Positions 35,971 through 49,200 of a DNA stretch of 64,000 bases are shown piece by piece. Every line of letters starts with the position of its first letter. Within the stretch, counting starts at the first letter, position 1. The translations under genes were made by a program, and so were the position numbers. Origin of the DNA: Pagrus major (taxonomy: Eukaryota > Chordata > Actinopteri > Spariformes > Sparidae); contig NC_133216.1 in the NCBI RefSeq assembly GCF_040436345.1, forward strand, positions 16,795,610-16,859,609, read 5' to 3'. The notes below the pieces were generated by a model, which did not search any database, was not told the origin of the DNA, and saw only the letters and a list, made by a program, of their open reading frames with translations.

Positions 35971-38729
35971 CTGGGAAAAACTGAAAGGAAATGGTAATGA
36001 AATCCAATTAGAAAGTGGGGTGGGTGGGAGAGGGTGGAGGAGAGAGAGAACAGGGAGGATACAGAGGGAAAATATTTGATGTTTATCCAGCACAAATAAA
36101 AGAGGAATATTCAACTGTAGCAAAAGATCAATACGAAAGGAGGGATGAGAAAAGTAATGGGGAGGATGATAAATGGAGGAATGTTTGGGAGATTGCATAA
36201 CAGTGTCAGTGAAACTTTCCAACATATTACCAGAGAGAGTTCAGAGGGCTGTGGTCAGAGAAAGGCACCACAACAAACTGCAGCTGAAAATGAGCTGTCC
36301 TCCTCGCTTTAAAGAAAAGAAAGGCAAAAAAAAAGACAACTACCAGATTTCAGCTCACATTCACATATTCTTCCTTCTACTCCATGAGTTTTATTTTCTG
36401 CCTCCAGGATGAGGTGATTGGCTCCATTTCTCTGATAATATCAGGAAAGACTCTCTGACAGTAATCCTCTTTTCCCTGTAATCTTTCAGTCGCAGCGTTA
36501 AGTTGATAAAGCAAGAGGTCTTAATATCTTATTGGCAAGGAAGCTCAACTTGATCTGGTAACATTTCACAGCTCCTTTGAATTCAAGCCAGTGGAAACAT
36601 GTTAGTGCTGTTATCGTGCAGCAGCGACCCCAAAAGGACCGGAACTGTGCCAAAACTAGACGTGATGGTTAAGCAGTGTGAGATCTCGGTCTGTCGAGTG
36701 TATTCTCTGTGGGAGAAGAGAAAAGAGAACATAAACAGGATGAAGACTTGGAGCGGGACTTTGTTTTTGTATAATACAGGGGTCAGCGATTGCATTCAAA
36801 CATTCAGCAAAAAACATGTTTTTGAGCATTGGAAACACAGGCCTATGATATGTTTGTTTGGTTTTATAGTGGAAACAAATAGCTTCCTTCCCTCAAAGAC
36901 TATATTTATTCAGTCAACTAGTCTCTAATGGCGATGTGAAAGCAGACAGAAATGGTGCCAGGCTGCCAGCCAGACTGGATCTCCAGTCAGCCTTCATGTC
37001 CCTGGAGATTTCATGCCTGTTACATTGTGCAATCAACATTTACTTCATAATGATATGTTAAAGCAATAGACATGTCTATTGCCAGTTTCATTCAAAATAA
37101 AATTGATCATCAAAATTATTTTTTACACTTAATCGGTGAAGATATGGCAGATGGCCAGAATAAACATTCGCTAGGTACATTTCTGCAAAACCACATATAA
37201 GGTAAAACTTTCAGTGTCTTTATGTTGCAACTTTACGTGGTTATGGTTCGGAAAACAAGACGGTTTGCCTTAAAATACCTGTTTTGGTCACCACAAACAC
37301 AGAGGGAAATTGTCCCCTTATAAACACCTGGTTTTGTGGCATGAATATGTACAGTACAACCTAATAAATTTACTGTTTTCTCAGACTGTTTTCTGAGTGT
37401 TTAAACTTCCATTTAAACATCCGGGATAGTTGTTGGGAACCTTCCTAATTATAATATTTATCTGTTTTATTGATCTGATACTTTTACTGGACACAGTTTG
37501 CATGACTCTTCAAGTGTGGGCAGTTTAAGACATTACAGCGTTGTACATGAACATTTTATTTACTTCTACAGCGGCTTTGTGAAAAAGTGTGCAAACTATA
37601 AAACCTCGATTTGGCTCACAGGCTGTTATTTGCAAACCACTGCAGTAATGGTTTAAATGCTGCAGAGTAAATCACTTCATCAGAATGAATTCAGTCTTTC
37701 TGTGTCATTACGACATACTGAGGAAATTCAAATTTCATAATGAAAACAGGCACACACCCTACAGTCTGTACATGTATGAAGTATTTTGTTGTTACATGTA
37801 CGGTCACACTGAGAACAAAGAGTGAAACTCTCCTGACTGAACACATGGCTCCGCTTAGTGTTTTAACAGTGAAACGCTGTTTTTACGGGAATGACTTTCC
37901 TTTGAATTTGAGTCATCAGGCTGGTGTGAGGAGGAGGGCTTTGAGCAGGCTCCTGTAGAGGCAGCGAGCTATAACTGCAGAGTTAAGACGTGTTTTTAAT
38001 TAGCAGCACCAGGATCAGCACATTCTGTGTCTGCTACACTAATTTCCTGTAAGAATCCATAAACTGCTGCTCGGAGGGTTTACTGTTAATTTAAGCCACT
38101 TGGCAAACTAACAATTTGAATTGATTTCTGGTGGGCGGTGGCGCTGAACATTGAGAGAAAGTGTGACTGGGTTGGCTGAGAGTAACAGGAGCAAAAACTC
38201 ATTACAGTTCTTTATTTCCTTATTTACACAAATGTTATGTATATAAAATAGACAAAAACATATGCTTACTTGGAAGAACAGCCTATTCAAAGAGCAAACT
38301 GCATGAAACGACATAAACTTGCATAAACTCCAAACTCCTGCTGGATTTGAAATCTCATTGGACATATGATGCATCAGTAAACTGGAGGCTGGCGTGTAAG
38401 TAGTTCAGGAGAGAGGAGAAAGGAGAGAGAGTGGGTCACTGGTCTACACCATCACTCATTGGCTGTTGTGGGATCTAGGGAGGACATAGAGACTCCTATC
38501 TCCTCAATGTCAATCAAACAGCTGCCATCTCAGGTTCTAGCTGGTGTAGAGGGATAATGGTGTCTGCCAAATATGTTACTGAAATGGATCAAGTGGAAAT
38601 CTGGTCAGTTTTTGTTGGAGGTCGATGCACTACTGAAACACTCACACACTTTGTACATGCTAGTTTGTTAGCTTGTTTGTTCGTTTGTTGATCGTACCTG
38701 GCTGATGTGGTTTTATCTTGAAATGGTTT

Positions 38730-38870
38730 GCATGAATAGAATCACGAGTCTAAGCCATCTCACAAAGTATTGCATGACTATATGGTTAAATTGAGGCGTT
38801 AGCCTATTGCTAGGCTGTGATTTTATTGTTTGGTGAACTAGCAGGACGACCGCATAGCTTAACAGGTTCA
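38730..38870 (+). repeat. Unclassified dispersed repeat, copy 2
   Basis: This segment is homologous to 32833-32960: GCATGAATAGAATCACGAG, TTGCATGACTATATGG, TTAAATTGAGGCGTTAG and TTGTTTGGTGAACTAGC occur in the same order. Both copies are in the same orientation, 5.9 kb apart. Confidence 0.5.
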
Positions 38871-39289
38871 AACAACTCAAACTTGTGCTCAGAGATAACT
38901 GACTGTGCTGTAAATTTCTACATGCAACATTCACTCAATGTGTTCACAAAGAGATTGAGTATTTAACGCCACAGAAGGTGTAAATCTTGTAAATTGTTTT
39001 TCCTTTATGCACTTTTTTTCCAAGGGCATCGCTTTTTGTGTTGAACAGTGGTGGGGACATACCACTGGAAAGGAAACAAACCTAATTCTGTAATGTCATT
39101 TGTTAGTTAACATTTCTTGGTGCAAGCAATTTGTGTAGCGAATATTCATCTAAAAATGCTTTTAAAAAAATGTGTCATGTCCTCAGCAGCTCAAGTGGAA
39201 ATGACACCTATGCTTTGTTCTGTTTCATTGTTTTATTCTACTTTAAAAAATCTGAATATTTGTTTATACATTTTCTGTGTGTGTAGTGT

Positions 39290-39705
39290 GGAGGGTGCTT
39301 CAACTGCATTTCATTGTGCAATCCTGTATCTTATAATGGCAATAAAGCTGAACCTTGAACCCAAAAATAAATGAAATGTGACTAGAAGCAGCTGCAAAAG
39401 GCATAGTTAGCTGTTAATAAGTGGGTAGTTAACTGCTGATAAATGCATAATAAAGTGTGTAATAATCTTACGAAGCAACAAAAAAAGCTTAGTAAAGGTT
39501 TAATAATGACATAAAAGGATTTATTACCATTCTTAAGGAGTCTTTAAACTGTTAACTGAAAAACAAAGCAGCAACGTAGCATCATAACCATGTTTATGAC
39601 GCTACAATAAATGTAGTCTTATTAATGTTAATAAGCATCTTACAAGGAGTTATTACCAGCTAACTTAACGCTTATTACAGTGACTTTAATATAAAGTGGT
39701 ATCAA
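39290..39705. repeat. LINE-like tail followed by an AT-rich foldback-like repeat
   Basis: 39290-39360 has the phrase TTGTGCAATCCTGTATC ... TGGCAATAAAGCTGAACC, resembling the 3' tail of fish LINEs. It is followed, to about 39705, by repeated TTAATAA / TTATTA phrases ending AATATAAAGTGGTATC. Both identifications are by pattern only. Confidence 0.35.
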
Positions 39706-39879
39706 AAATGGAATATATATAAATATAATTGTTTGTTATAACATTTATCGCTGTCGTGCAAAGTTTATGTGATTTCTGCTCAAAGAACAGAAAGACGAAA
39801 ACATGGAAAGCTGATGTGATGAGGTTCAGGGTTCAATCATCGTCACCACGAGCTCCATTAAGAAAAACTTGTATGTTGA

Positions 39880-40045
39880 AGTAAACATGTATGTAACGCT
39901 GTGATCCTACCCTCTCACTGAAGTTACATAGTGCAGAACAAGTGATGGCGGCGTGGCTGAGACAGAGACACCATTCACCCTATTACAAGACACTGTACCA
40001 TCAACATGATTTTTATCTTAAGGTAAAAAAGTGACATAATGTTGA
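39880..40045 (+). repeat. Short element 'TTACATAGTGCAGA', copy 3
   Basis: GAAGTTACATAGTGCAGAAC, GTGGCTGAGACAGAGACACC, ATTACAAGACACTGTACCAT and AAAGTGACATAATGTTG match the copies at 5595-5790 and 26405-26718. This one shares the left flank CTGTGATCCTACCCTCTCACTG with the inverted 26.4-kb copy, so it is more complete on that side. Confidence 0.65.
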
Positions 40046-40394
40046 TTGAAGGATTTCTCTTCCCTGTTGGCTTTGATGAAGATCATGTTATATGATAGTT
40101 GGAGCCATAATACAGTTTTCTGTTGTTGTTGTTGTCTGACTCTGAAGACAGGGTGGAGCAGTGATTCAGGAATGTGTACAGCTAAGCTCCAAGTGATGAG
40201 AATCAGGTGTGTGAACGGGAAGCAAACAGTCTTCTGATTACGTCAGTGTGGCAGCGTGCTTCAAGTTGAATTTGAAGACCTACTGAATATACCTTGTAGT
40301 AAGATGGTTTTCTAACCCACTGGTAAGTTTTTATAAACAAACTCTGTAGCTGTGCAACCAGTGAACAAGGCAAGAGACGAGACAGAGTAAAGGA

Positions 40395-43300
40395 GACATG
40401 TTTATTATTTAAACTATCACTTAAATAAAAAAGTGCATAGAAAATAAACATGATTAGAAACTTTTCTTTTTACACTTATGTACAACTTTGTTTCCTAATT
40501 ATACATTCAACCAAGTAGTTTGTGGTTCATTTTCACTGTGGTGGTTTTCCTTCATTTCGTTGATGTGTATTGAAAGAACACTGTTAAAACGGGAGAAAAT
40601 GTGACTGTTGAACTCACGGATACCGTTATTACACAGAGCGGGAGGAATATTGATAAGACAAAGGTATATTCAAGGCATAAGAAACAAGCCTGTTCACGAT
40701 CCATTATCCCTCTTTTTGCACGTCCCACCGTCCGCTCCCTCTGTGACACCACATCCCATCATAGGCTGATAACTTCTATACACAAGAAACAATTAGAATA
40801 TTACAAATACATGTTACGTACTCGTCCGACCTCTCCCAAACCTTGACTTGTAAAAGAACAATTCAGGGTGGATGTTGCACAAAATAAATAAATAAAATGT
40901 TTTCAACATCAGCATTATGACTTTCTATAAAAACAGTACATGATAAGTACAACCAAAGCTTCGGAGGAGAGAGAGATGGTCGGGGAGACATGAGAGGTTT
41001 CCAAAATGAAACAAAGAAACAAAAAAAAAAAAACAAAACGCCATTTTGGTGGGATCTTTAAAACTCCTGGTCAGTCTCCCACAAACCAAACTCTTAATTT
41101 ATACCACATCAAGTAAGCCGTCTAAAAAGTCCCTCTTAAAAAACGTACAAAGAAGAAACGGAAAAACATTCACTACAACAACCAGGGCGGGGGGAGGGGA
41201 GGGGGAGGGGTAAAACAACAAAATGGCTGACCTCAAGAAGTTCACAACCACATTAATACAGTTACATTTCTCATCACATAAAAACCGTTTTCCTTTCCAG
41301 AAAGAAAATAAAAAGAAAAACTGCAGTGCTCCTTGCTGGTGAAGGAACACTCACAGGCACAGCAAAATTGGTACTGGATATCAATATACAAAAGAATGAT
41401 GCACGTTAGTTTCATCTGATAGTACTGTAACACAAAACCATTATAGAGTACATTGAAACATTGCTATTAACCATTATAAATCTGCTGTTTTGCTACTGTA
41501 ACTAAGTTTGTCTGTCCATTCCATATATTGTATAGATACTAAAGTACAAGAAATTACTATGCATGTTTCCGTATAATATTGTTATGTATTTATACTATAA
41601 TTACAGATAATGACGGAGAAGGGCCACTGGTGTGGCGTGGTAAAATGAAGTCCAAAGAAACAACAGAGACCATTTCCTTATTGTATATCTGCTGTGAAAT
41701 AAACGAGTTATTGTTCACTGAACCCTGTGACCCTGAAAACTTAGAAGTGTATCGAGTCGTAGACAGAGCCCTTGGCATCAGTAAACGTGTTATCACCGAT
41801 GCTAGCGTGAAGTGTTGAGCTAGTTGTCCTACAGACAGAAATGCCACCTGCTGTTCACACTTCAGTATAAGTATTCCCAGTGCTGAAACTGCCGCTGCCC
41901 AGTTTGAGGTCTTATCTACATGTCTTCCAAATCTACCAGGGTTGTTGACACAAAAACTGAAAACAAAACGTAGCTGACAGAGTATCGACATCATCGCGAG
42001 TCTGATGATGCGGAGGAGGAATATACATTCATTGTTGACCTTAGCAGCAGAACCCAGCGAGCCCGACGTAGGTGCAGCTGTACGACCGCGGGGCTGGCCT
42101 GAGAAGCACGGCCCAGGTTCGTACACGCTGCACCTTCAGGAAGGAAAGGGCCGCCGGAGTGGTCCCTGCCTTCACTTAGTTGCAGAAAAAGAGTCAAGTG
42201 CACTTTGCTAGAGCCTCAAACGCCACTTCCAGGAGTCATCAAGACCAATCCAAGATGAGCAGTTTTTGATAACGGGGCCCAACGCACAAACTCACAGAAG
42301 TGTTCTCAGTGAATGTGTGTGCTTTCAGCAGTGGAGTTACATTGTCTGTCTGGAGAAGGAGTGGAGATTTCCTATGTCTATTCAGTGCCTGTGTCGCAGC
42401 TAAAGTGCAAACCGTGTGTGGGTCATGTTCGTAGGAGAAACTGCTAACGGCCTTTAGGTGACGACGAAGTCAGCATGAACGGCGGACGACAATAAATTAA
42501 TCAAAAGGGACAGAAACAACGTAATTGACTTGAGTAACGCTGTGGAACCAGTCAGTCGATAAACAGTCTGATTGAATATTCGGTCCAGGACATGAAGGCT
42601 TGTAAGAGAGAGGAGGCATACTCATTCACAACTAAGGCAAACCACGAGGAGACTGAATAAAACAATAAAAGGGATTTTCCAAATAAACGTATGATGAACG
42701 CTGTTGGGAGCATTAAAATAAAGGCACCTCTTTATTATAAACCAAGTCTGCAGAGGGACAAACAGTTTAAACTGATGGGATTGTTGTTGGCCAAAAGCTC
42801 CTGTCGACTCACGACGAGACAAACCGAATCACTGTGATACGACCTGCAAGTGGACTTGATCCTCGGTGTGATGTGGTGTGGAGACAATAAGGCTGGAGAG
42901 AGGAGATATCTGCTATGGATCAACAATCTAAACTCTCTCAAGTGCATAATAATAGTTCACATGACAGCCATACTGCCAGCTAGAACTGGAACAATGAAAA
43001 AACCATCAGCTCTGACCAAATGGCCTGGGATAGATAAAAGAGCTACTGGTGGACTGAACGAAAAGGGGACCAAGCCACAGACCAGTGTCAGTCTTTGGAA
43101 TCAAAGAAAACATTCAGGCTACAAATTAAAAAAAAAAGAAAAGAAAAGAAAAAAAATTACGACAAAAAACAACTTTGAAAAGGCAGCGGAATACAAAACA
43201 TAGAGACCAAGCATTAGTGTTTGTAAACCTCTATTTCCTACAAAAATGGCAATAAAATAAATACGATTTTTTAAAAATATAAATACCATCAAGTGCTATT

Positions 43301-44701
43301 CACTAGTGAGTGCTTTTTTAGCAAGTCTTTTTTGTAGAAAAATATACATTATTTACATTTGTTTTTTTAAAAGCAAGCATGATATTTCCCTGTCCATAAT
43401 AAAAAGACAGATAACAGACAAGACTTTAAAAGACAAATAAAAAAAGACATTTTCCATGGTTATCACAACAGGCCAAGAAGAAAACAAGCTGTGTGAAAAT
43501 TCAATTCAAGGGCGGGAGGTTTGGTTCTCTTTGCTGCTGCAGTTTGGAAAGTGATTCAAAAGTCTGAGCTTATTAAGGTTTGATAATGACAACAGCATGC
43601 AACATGCCTGTCTGTCTGTCTGTCTGTCTGTTTCTGTAAGATCCATGGCTGTTTCTGGACCACAGCTCCAAAAATCAATTATAAATATGTCTACTAAAGC
43701 ACATCAGTAAGGTTCTCCAGTCCCTTGGCTGTCAGTCCACCAGAATCTCTAGCTGCCTCGCTCTCTCAGGCCAGAGGCTTCATCCCATCAATAAACACGT
43801 CTACATAGCTACCAAGCTGTTAGACTACAAGTCAGTTTAAGTACAACGGATGGTATCAACCTCAGATATCACCCTGAACGGCCAAAAATAACCCTTTTTT
43901 TTATTTTTAAACAAATCTACATTTCTACTCCCCTCGTCTCTTTTCTCTCCCTCTGGCTCCCCCTAGTGTTTCCACCTGTACAGCTCTTATCAGGCTGCTA
44001 TACACAAGCAACCCCATATTTACAGTGATACAAGCTTTTTTTTGTTTTAAAAAAAAGCCTGTTTATAGGGGAAGGGTCCACTAAATCACGACGACTCTGA
44101 AGGCATCAGGGCACATTCAGACAGGGAGATGTGCATCGATAACAGCTGACACTGAGATAAAAAGAAAAAAAAAAGAAATTCTAACAAGGTTTTAATTTTC
44201 CTTTCCAGTAAAATTACTCTTCCAAGTCCCTTCAACAAATTGCACTTTGGTGTAAAATGGAACCAAGTTCTTTGATTTTTTTTTTCTTCTATGTTCACAT
44301 CTCAGCATTAGTGGACCATTACATATTTCTAGAAAATTAAGGAGGATGGGCCAATGTAAAAAAAATTATGACGGGGAAACTGTATCATCCAAATGTAAAT
44401 TAAAGTTAACGTTGCAATGTTGTGAAGGCTCAAACTGTTCCATAACTCACCTCTGAAGGTGAAACTCCCCGTGCCAAATGTAAATGAGACAAAAGGAGGC
44501 ACAATATGTTGGAATTTCTACAAATGGCCCCTCCTCCGCTGTGTTCTGCCAACACCAGCAGCAGAAACACTGACAGAGCTTGCGCCCTGTTGGCAGCTGT
44601 GATCCTACGTGGACCGGACCCAGAAAATAAAGCCAGTGTCCTCAGAGCATTGTGACACCGCTGCTCAACAGACCTGCAGTCCTCTTTAAAATGTTTACAT
44701 G
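40395..44701 (-). other. kmt2a: Probable 3' UTR of kmt2a
   Basis: The stretch after the kmt2a stop has no splice-supported coding sequence and none of the dispersed elements that crowd both neighbouring regions, as expected for a constrained UTR. Minus-strand AATAAA signals occur at several places; the most distal good one is at 40406-40401, followed by a T/GT-rich stretch. That gives about 4.3 kb, similar to the long 3' UTR of human KMT2A. A 178-codon frame inside it (41590-42126, minus) has no recognisable content. The end point is an estimate. Confidence 0.45.
43607..43632. repeat. (CTGT)n microsatellite
   Basis: Six and a half CTGT units lie in the probable kmt2a 3' UTR (ACAG units on the coding strand). 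Confidence 0.85.
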
Positions 44702-46227
44702 TCAGTTGAGGAACTTGCGACACTTCTTTGCGCTGCAGTTGCAGGGCAGCTTGTTGCTGGCGTCCTCAATAGGGAACTTGTAATCGTAGGTGAGCTCCTC
44801 GCCGCAGTAGATGCGCCGAGTGGCAAAGATGACAATGTGCTTCTGGCCGTCCACAGTGATGACCCGAGAGTAGCAGTTGGGCTCGCAGGAGTGGTTGATG
44901 AAGCGGGCAGCGTTGCCGTGCATCGTGGCATCTACCACCTCGTAGTCATCGATGCGAAACATGTAACAACCAATCCCCTTTGAGGAAAGAAAAGACAGAT
45001 TGATGAGTCAAGTTGATCTAATGCTTTCTTGCGTATGATGTCACCTGTTCCATTGCTATGGTGCAAACTGAAAATGGAGGGCAGGAAGTGATTTATGATA
45101 CACAGTCATACATGGATACACAAGGTTGCTTGGTGACACACAGGAAGCACGATCACAAACTCTAAAATCCTGTGGTTTTTCTTTTACAGTTGCCCAAACC
45201 TCAGTCTGCCGTTGGGAGGGGCGGATTTGGATAATGGTCATTTGTGCTAATATGTAGCAAACTGTTTCATAACTGTGTGACATTAACATTTTGTTTTGTG
45301 TTTGTCTTTGCTGGAGTTTCTACCTGTAATTGAACAACAATATGTAGCAGCGATAACGAACGCACACACACAAGCAACCTGTAAAGTTTAAACCCAAGAG
45401 TTCATTCCCAGGACCTCACCTTTCCATCATAATACTTCTCCCTCTTGTCGGTGAGCACAGACCGAATGACGTTTCCAGAGTATTCAATGACCATCTCTCC
45501 AGCATCAATGGTTTTCTTGCAGAACAGACCTCGACCATGAATGGGAGACCTGCGCACAGATACAGTTTTTAAACTCTTTCTTAATTTTAATCAAAACTTT
45601 TCTTTAATTTCTTGAGCTGGAAGTGTTCAGTTTATTTTGACAAACAATAAATTGAAAAAGAAAGAGAATGAAAGTGAATAAACTTAATCATGGGCAACCA
45701 CAGCAGTCGACAGATCTCATCATTAAAAACAACCAAGGTAAGTGCGAAGAAAGAAATTCAATGGCTAATGTCTGCACGTATTTAAGTCCAACTTTTCATC
45801 ATCCTTGATGATCTGTAAATGACAGTGATCTAACCTGTAGACTCCGACAGTTTCCTTCGAGGTGGCCTTGAGCTGTTTGAATCTCACAGTCAGTGGAAGC
45901 TCCATGGAGGCACGCCTGCAACAACGGCATGAAAAAAAAAGAAGAAATGTTATGGTTTCTCTATAACAAAAGAAGAAGATAGGGTAAGAAATGCACTGAT
46001 TGACCGGCCAGGGACCAGAATCAGCCGGTTCTAGGCATGACAAGCCAGTCAGTGAAGCAGCACAAAGAATATATTTATTGTGAATAAATAAAAGGGATTT
46101 TGTGTGAGCTGTAACTGACCTGGCAGTCCTGAGCTGCCCTTCATCATCATCGTCTTCTTGCGGCCTGTACTCAGGAGGCTGGCGGTGTTTTGAGGCCAGG
46201 AAATTGAACATGTCAAATACAGACCTC
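44702..46227 (-). CDS. kmt2a: kmt2a exons for the SET and post-SET domains
   Basis: Exons 46120-46227, 45835-45915, 45420-45549 and 44702-44977. They encode [37 protein letters not shown] ... [28 protein letters not shown] ... [18 protein letters not shown], and [20 protein letters not shown]. The catalytic core is complete: [16 protein letters not shown] (cofactor and substrate site), [10 protein letters not shown], and the post-SET zinc cluster [13 protein letters not shown] before the TGA. Human has CNCGAKKC; the Gly-to-Ser change leaves all Cys ligands in place. This is the H3K4 methyl-transferring module, active with WDR5, RBBP5, ASH2L and DPY30. Confidence 0.95.
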
Positions 46228-49200
46228 CTGGAGGGCAAACAGATGGAACAGACAGCAGTGAGAAACACACAAGATCCTCAACAGGTACAGTTACAAGTTC
46301 AATTATAACCAACCCAACACCCTATGGAGGTGTGTGTGTGTGTGTGTGTGGGTCCATTCCTAACCTGTGGCTGATCTCTGCCCTGGCTGTTCCGTGGGGG
46401 TTGATGGGAGGTTCATCGGTTTCCTCTGGTTTGTGGAAGCGGAAACGGTAGCTCCGACAGTGTCTGGAGCCGTAAAGCTGCTCCAGCAGGAAGACCACCG
46501 CCTCGTGGACGATTCCCAGCATCCTCAATCCGTTCACACCTGGGTGGAGCAAAGAAACACTGTGAATCATCTGTATTGTCCATTCAAAAGATCAAGATAA
46601 ACAATATGAAACAAATTCTAAAAATACAACAACATATCTATTCTTCTTTGTTTCCTTGATGTAGTCAGAATGAGGGCTCACCTTCAAAAGAGAGCTCTTT
46701 GAGTCGTGCATTGGAGCGAGCTTCCTGCACCTTGTCAGTCAGAGATTTCCAAGCCTCTGTAGAAGAACAGACAGTTCAGTAATTATGAAGACTGGATCTT
46801 AAATGTTTTCACACACATATTATATGTTCTAATTACACTGATTTATTAGCTCTGTCAAGAATTATTGAATGCAGTAAATCTCATGCATTTTGTACAAACG
46901 GCAATGATTTCAGGTACAAATTACACCTATATAAACCTTAAGAACACGTGTTGTTTGACCTTTTGCATAAGGCTAATTGGCATAGGCACATAAATAAAAC
47001 AAAGGAAGTTGTTTTCTCTCACCTTCAATACTCTCACAGCGGATGTGAAAGCCGTCCTCACTGCAGATTTCAAAGATGATGCCCTTCTTGGGTTTGCTAT
47101 CCAAGCCGGTGTCTCTGCTGTTGCCATCCTGGTCGGGTGGTGATGCCACAGGAAGAGAGCCCACTCCCCCAGCTGCAGATGCTTTGTCTTTCCCCACTAT
47201 TTTCCCCGATAAAACAGGACCTTCAGATGTCTTCTTCTTCCCAAGGATGCTGGAAAAGATTTGAGACAAGCATTAGAACTCCATCATAAGGTCAATATGA
47301 AAATAGGCACCTAGCATGGAGGACTCCTCACCTCTTGTTGGTTGCCTTGTCGGTGGGCTTGCCAGTGTCCATGGGTTCGGGGGAGCTCAGCTCTCTGAAA
47401 CTGCGAGCAAAGAAGATGAGAGAGGTTCAAAATATATTTATGCAAAGTACTTTGCGAACACTTTTGGAGTCAGATTAAGTCGGATGATCAAAATCTACGT
47501 TTCAGGCATGGAAATTGCAGTATTTAATGTCCTCCTACTTTAAAGGGACAATATGTAAGAATTGTCCACCTGTTGAATCCATACTACAAGCCATCAGGGG
47601 GCAGCATATCACCAGAGTCAGTAAATATCTTTGCAACAATACATAGAGCTCCTTACACCAAAACTGTTAATTCTTCACATTCTGTTGATAAGTTTCGCTC
47701 ATGTAATAATTACATTTGTGTTTTAATGGTACAAATGGAGAAATCACAGGCTATTTCAATACTGGCTATAATGTAGAAGGCACTTAAAATAAAAATAAAA
47801 AGATTGTGTGAGATCTTTCATGTCTCTGCATCTGAACCAGATTTTACTATACTGCACTGCAACTAAAAACATACTTTTGTACATTAATTTATTATAGAGA
47901 AGGATCCAGAATAAAGAATACAGCATACACTCACAATCCTTGTACTCATTGTCAATGCATTTGAGAGGCCTATTGCTAATTATTTGCATGTATTCACGTC
48001 AAAAGGAATCAACAGAAAACACAATATCGATAAACCTCAAGCAAATTAAGTGTCTCATCGTCTTACCTTGGGTTTAGTCGTCCTGCAGGGTTGCCATGAT
48101 GCTCCTCTGCCTGAGACGCCTTGAGCTTCTTCCCGCTGCTTAAGTCTGTACTCTGCCTGCTCCTCTTCGTTTTCTGTTTGCCTTTTTCTGCAGCTGCGTT
48201 GGACAGCCGCTGTTCTGATGATCTGGAAACGGGAGTCGTTCGACTGCTCTGGGAGTGTGCGGCGGTATGGGTGAACACCCCAACAACACGTCCCTTGGCG
48301 GGGTTTAGAGGGTTGGCTGCGGCGGCAGTTAAAGTAACAGTGGTGTTTGGAGCAGAGTCCACAGTATGGGCTCTGTTAATGGCCTGAGACTGATGCTGTA
48401 AGTGGACATTACTGCCTTCTGTGTCTCCTTGCTGGCTGACAGCCATGCTGATAGTCTGTTGGGAGGGCAGGACGCAGATGCTGCTAGCTATAGACGTCTG
48501 CACAGAGGAGCCAAGCTGTGACATCAGAGGGGCTCCTCCTGCTGACTGAAGGACCATTGGCTGATCTGACAGGCCTAAACCATGTGGACTGGCTTTAAAC
48601 AGGAGGTTGCTAATTGACCCTGTGATCTCAGTAGAGCTGAGGACAGGGGTGGAGAGGGAGACTGATCCTGGTGCAAGAAGGCCAGTAGCAGTACAAGTTG
48701 GCACAGACACAACATTCAACACTGACTGACTGGGGTTGAGACCAGAGACTGTGCAAGGAAGAAGGTGCGCAGAGGAATCATGACTCAGGATACCAGGCTG
48801 GGCAGTACCAGAAATCCTCTGCTGAAGGAGAGTAGTAGGATCCAAGTACATAACACCTCCTGGTTTTGGTCTCTTGATAATGTTTGGGACCTTGCGCTGA
48901 GAAGAGGAGAGGGTGCTTAACTCAACAAGGCCTCCAGGTTGGCCAGGGATGCTCGCAGTAATCTGAGGGGAAGATAGGTTGATGAGGGTCATGTTGGGAG
49001 GGCCCACTTCAGACGGGGCCAGGGTGGGCTGGCTGCGGGAGCGGGCCAACTTTTTGCCTTTTCTTGGCTGAAGACGAGAGATGGGCCTCTTTTTGCCGTG
49101 AGCCGAGGCGAGTACAGTCGGGGAAGAAGTGAGGGAGGAGGGACTGGACACAATGGCGACACTGTGACCCAGCTCGTGAGGTCGACCAGCCTCTGAGACC

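Larger units (their letters stand above)
31146..40394. other. Spacer between c1qtnf5 and kmt2a 3' end
   Basis: Apart from a possible c1qtnf5 5' exon near 35.9 kb, I see no gene. In particular there are no CUB, LDL-receptor-A or frizzled-like exons, which would mark MFRP. Dispersed sequence is at 31583-31700, 32510-32960, 34168-35677, 38730-38870, 39290-39705 and 39880-40045. Short exons under about 100 bp cannot be excluded by eye. Confidence 0.45.

Noticed and set aside
35836..36225. 129-codon minus-strand frame upstream of c1qtnf5
   Set aside because: It has no signal peptide or domain. The same region is better explained as a possible noncoding exon with a donor near 35877.
41590..42126. 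178-codon minus-strand open frame
   Set aside because: It lies in the probable kmt2a 3' UTR, with no domain and no relation to known proteins that I can see.
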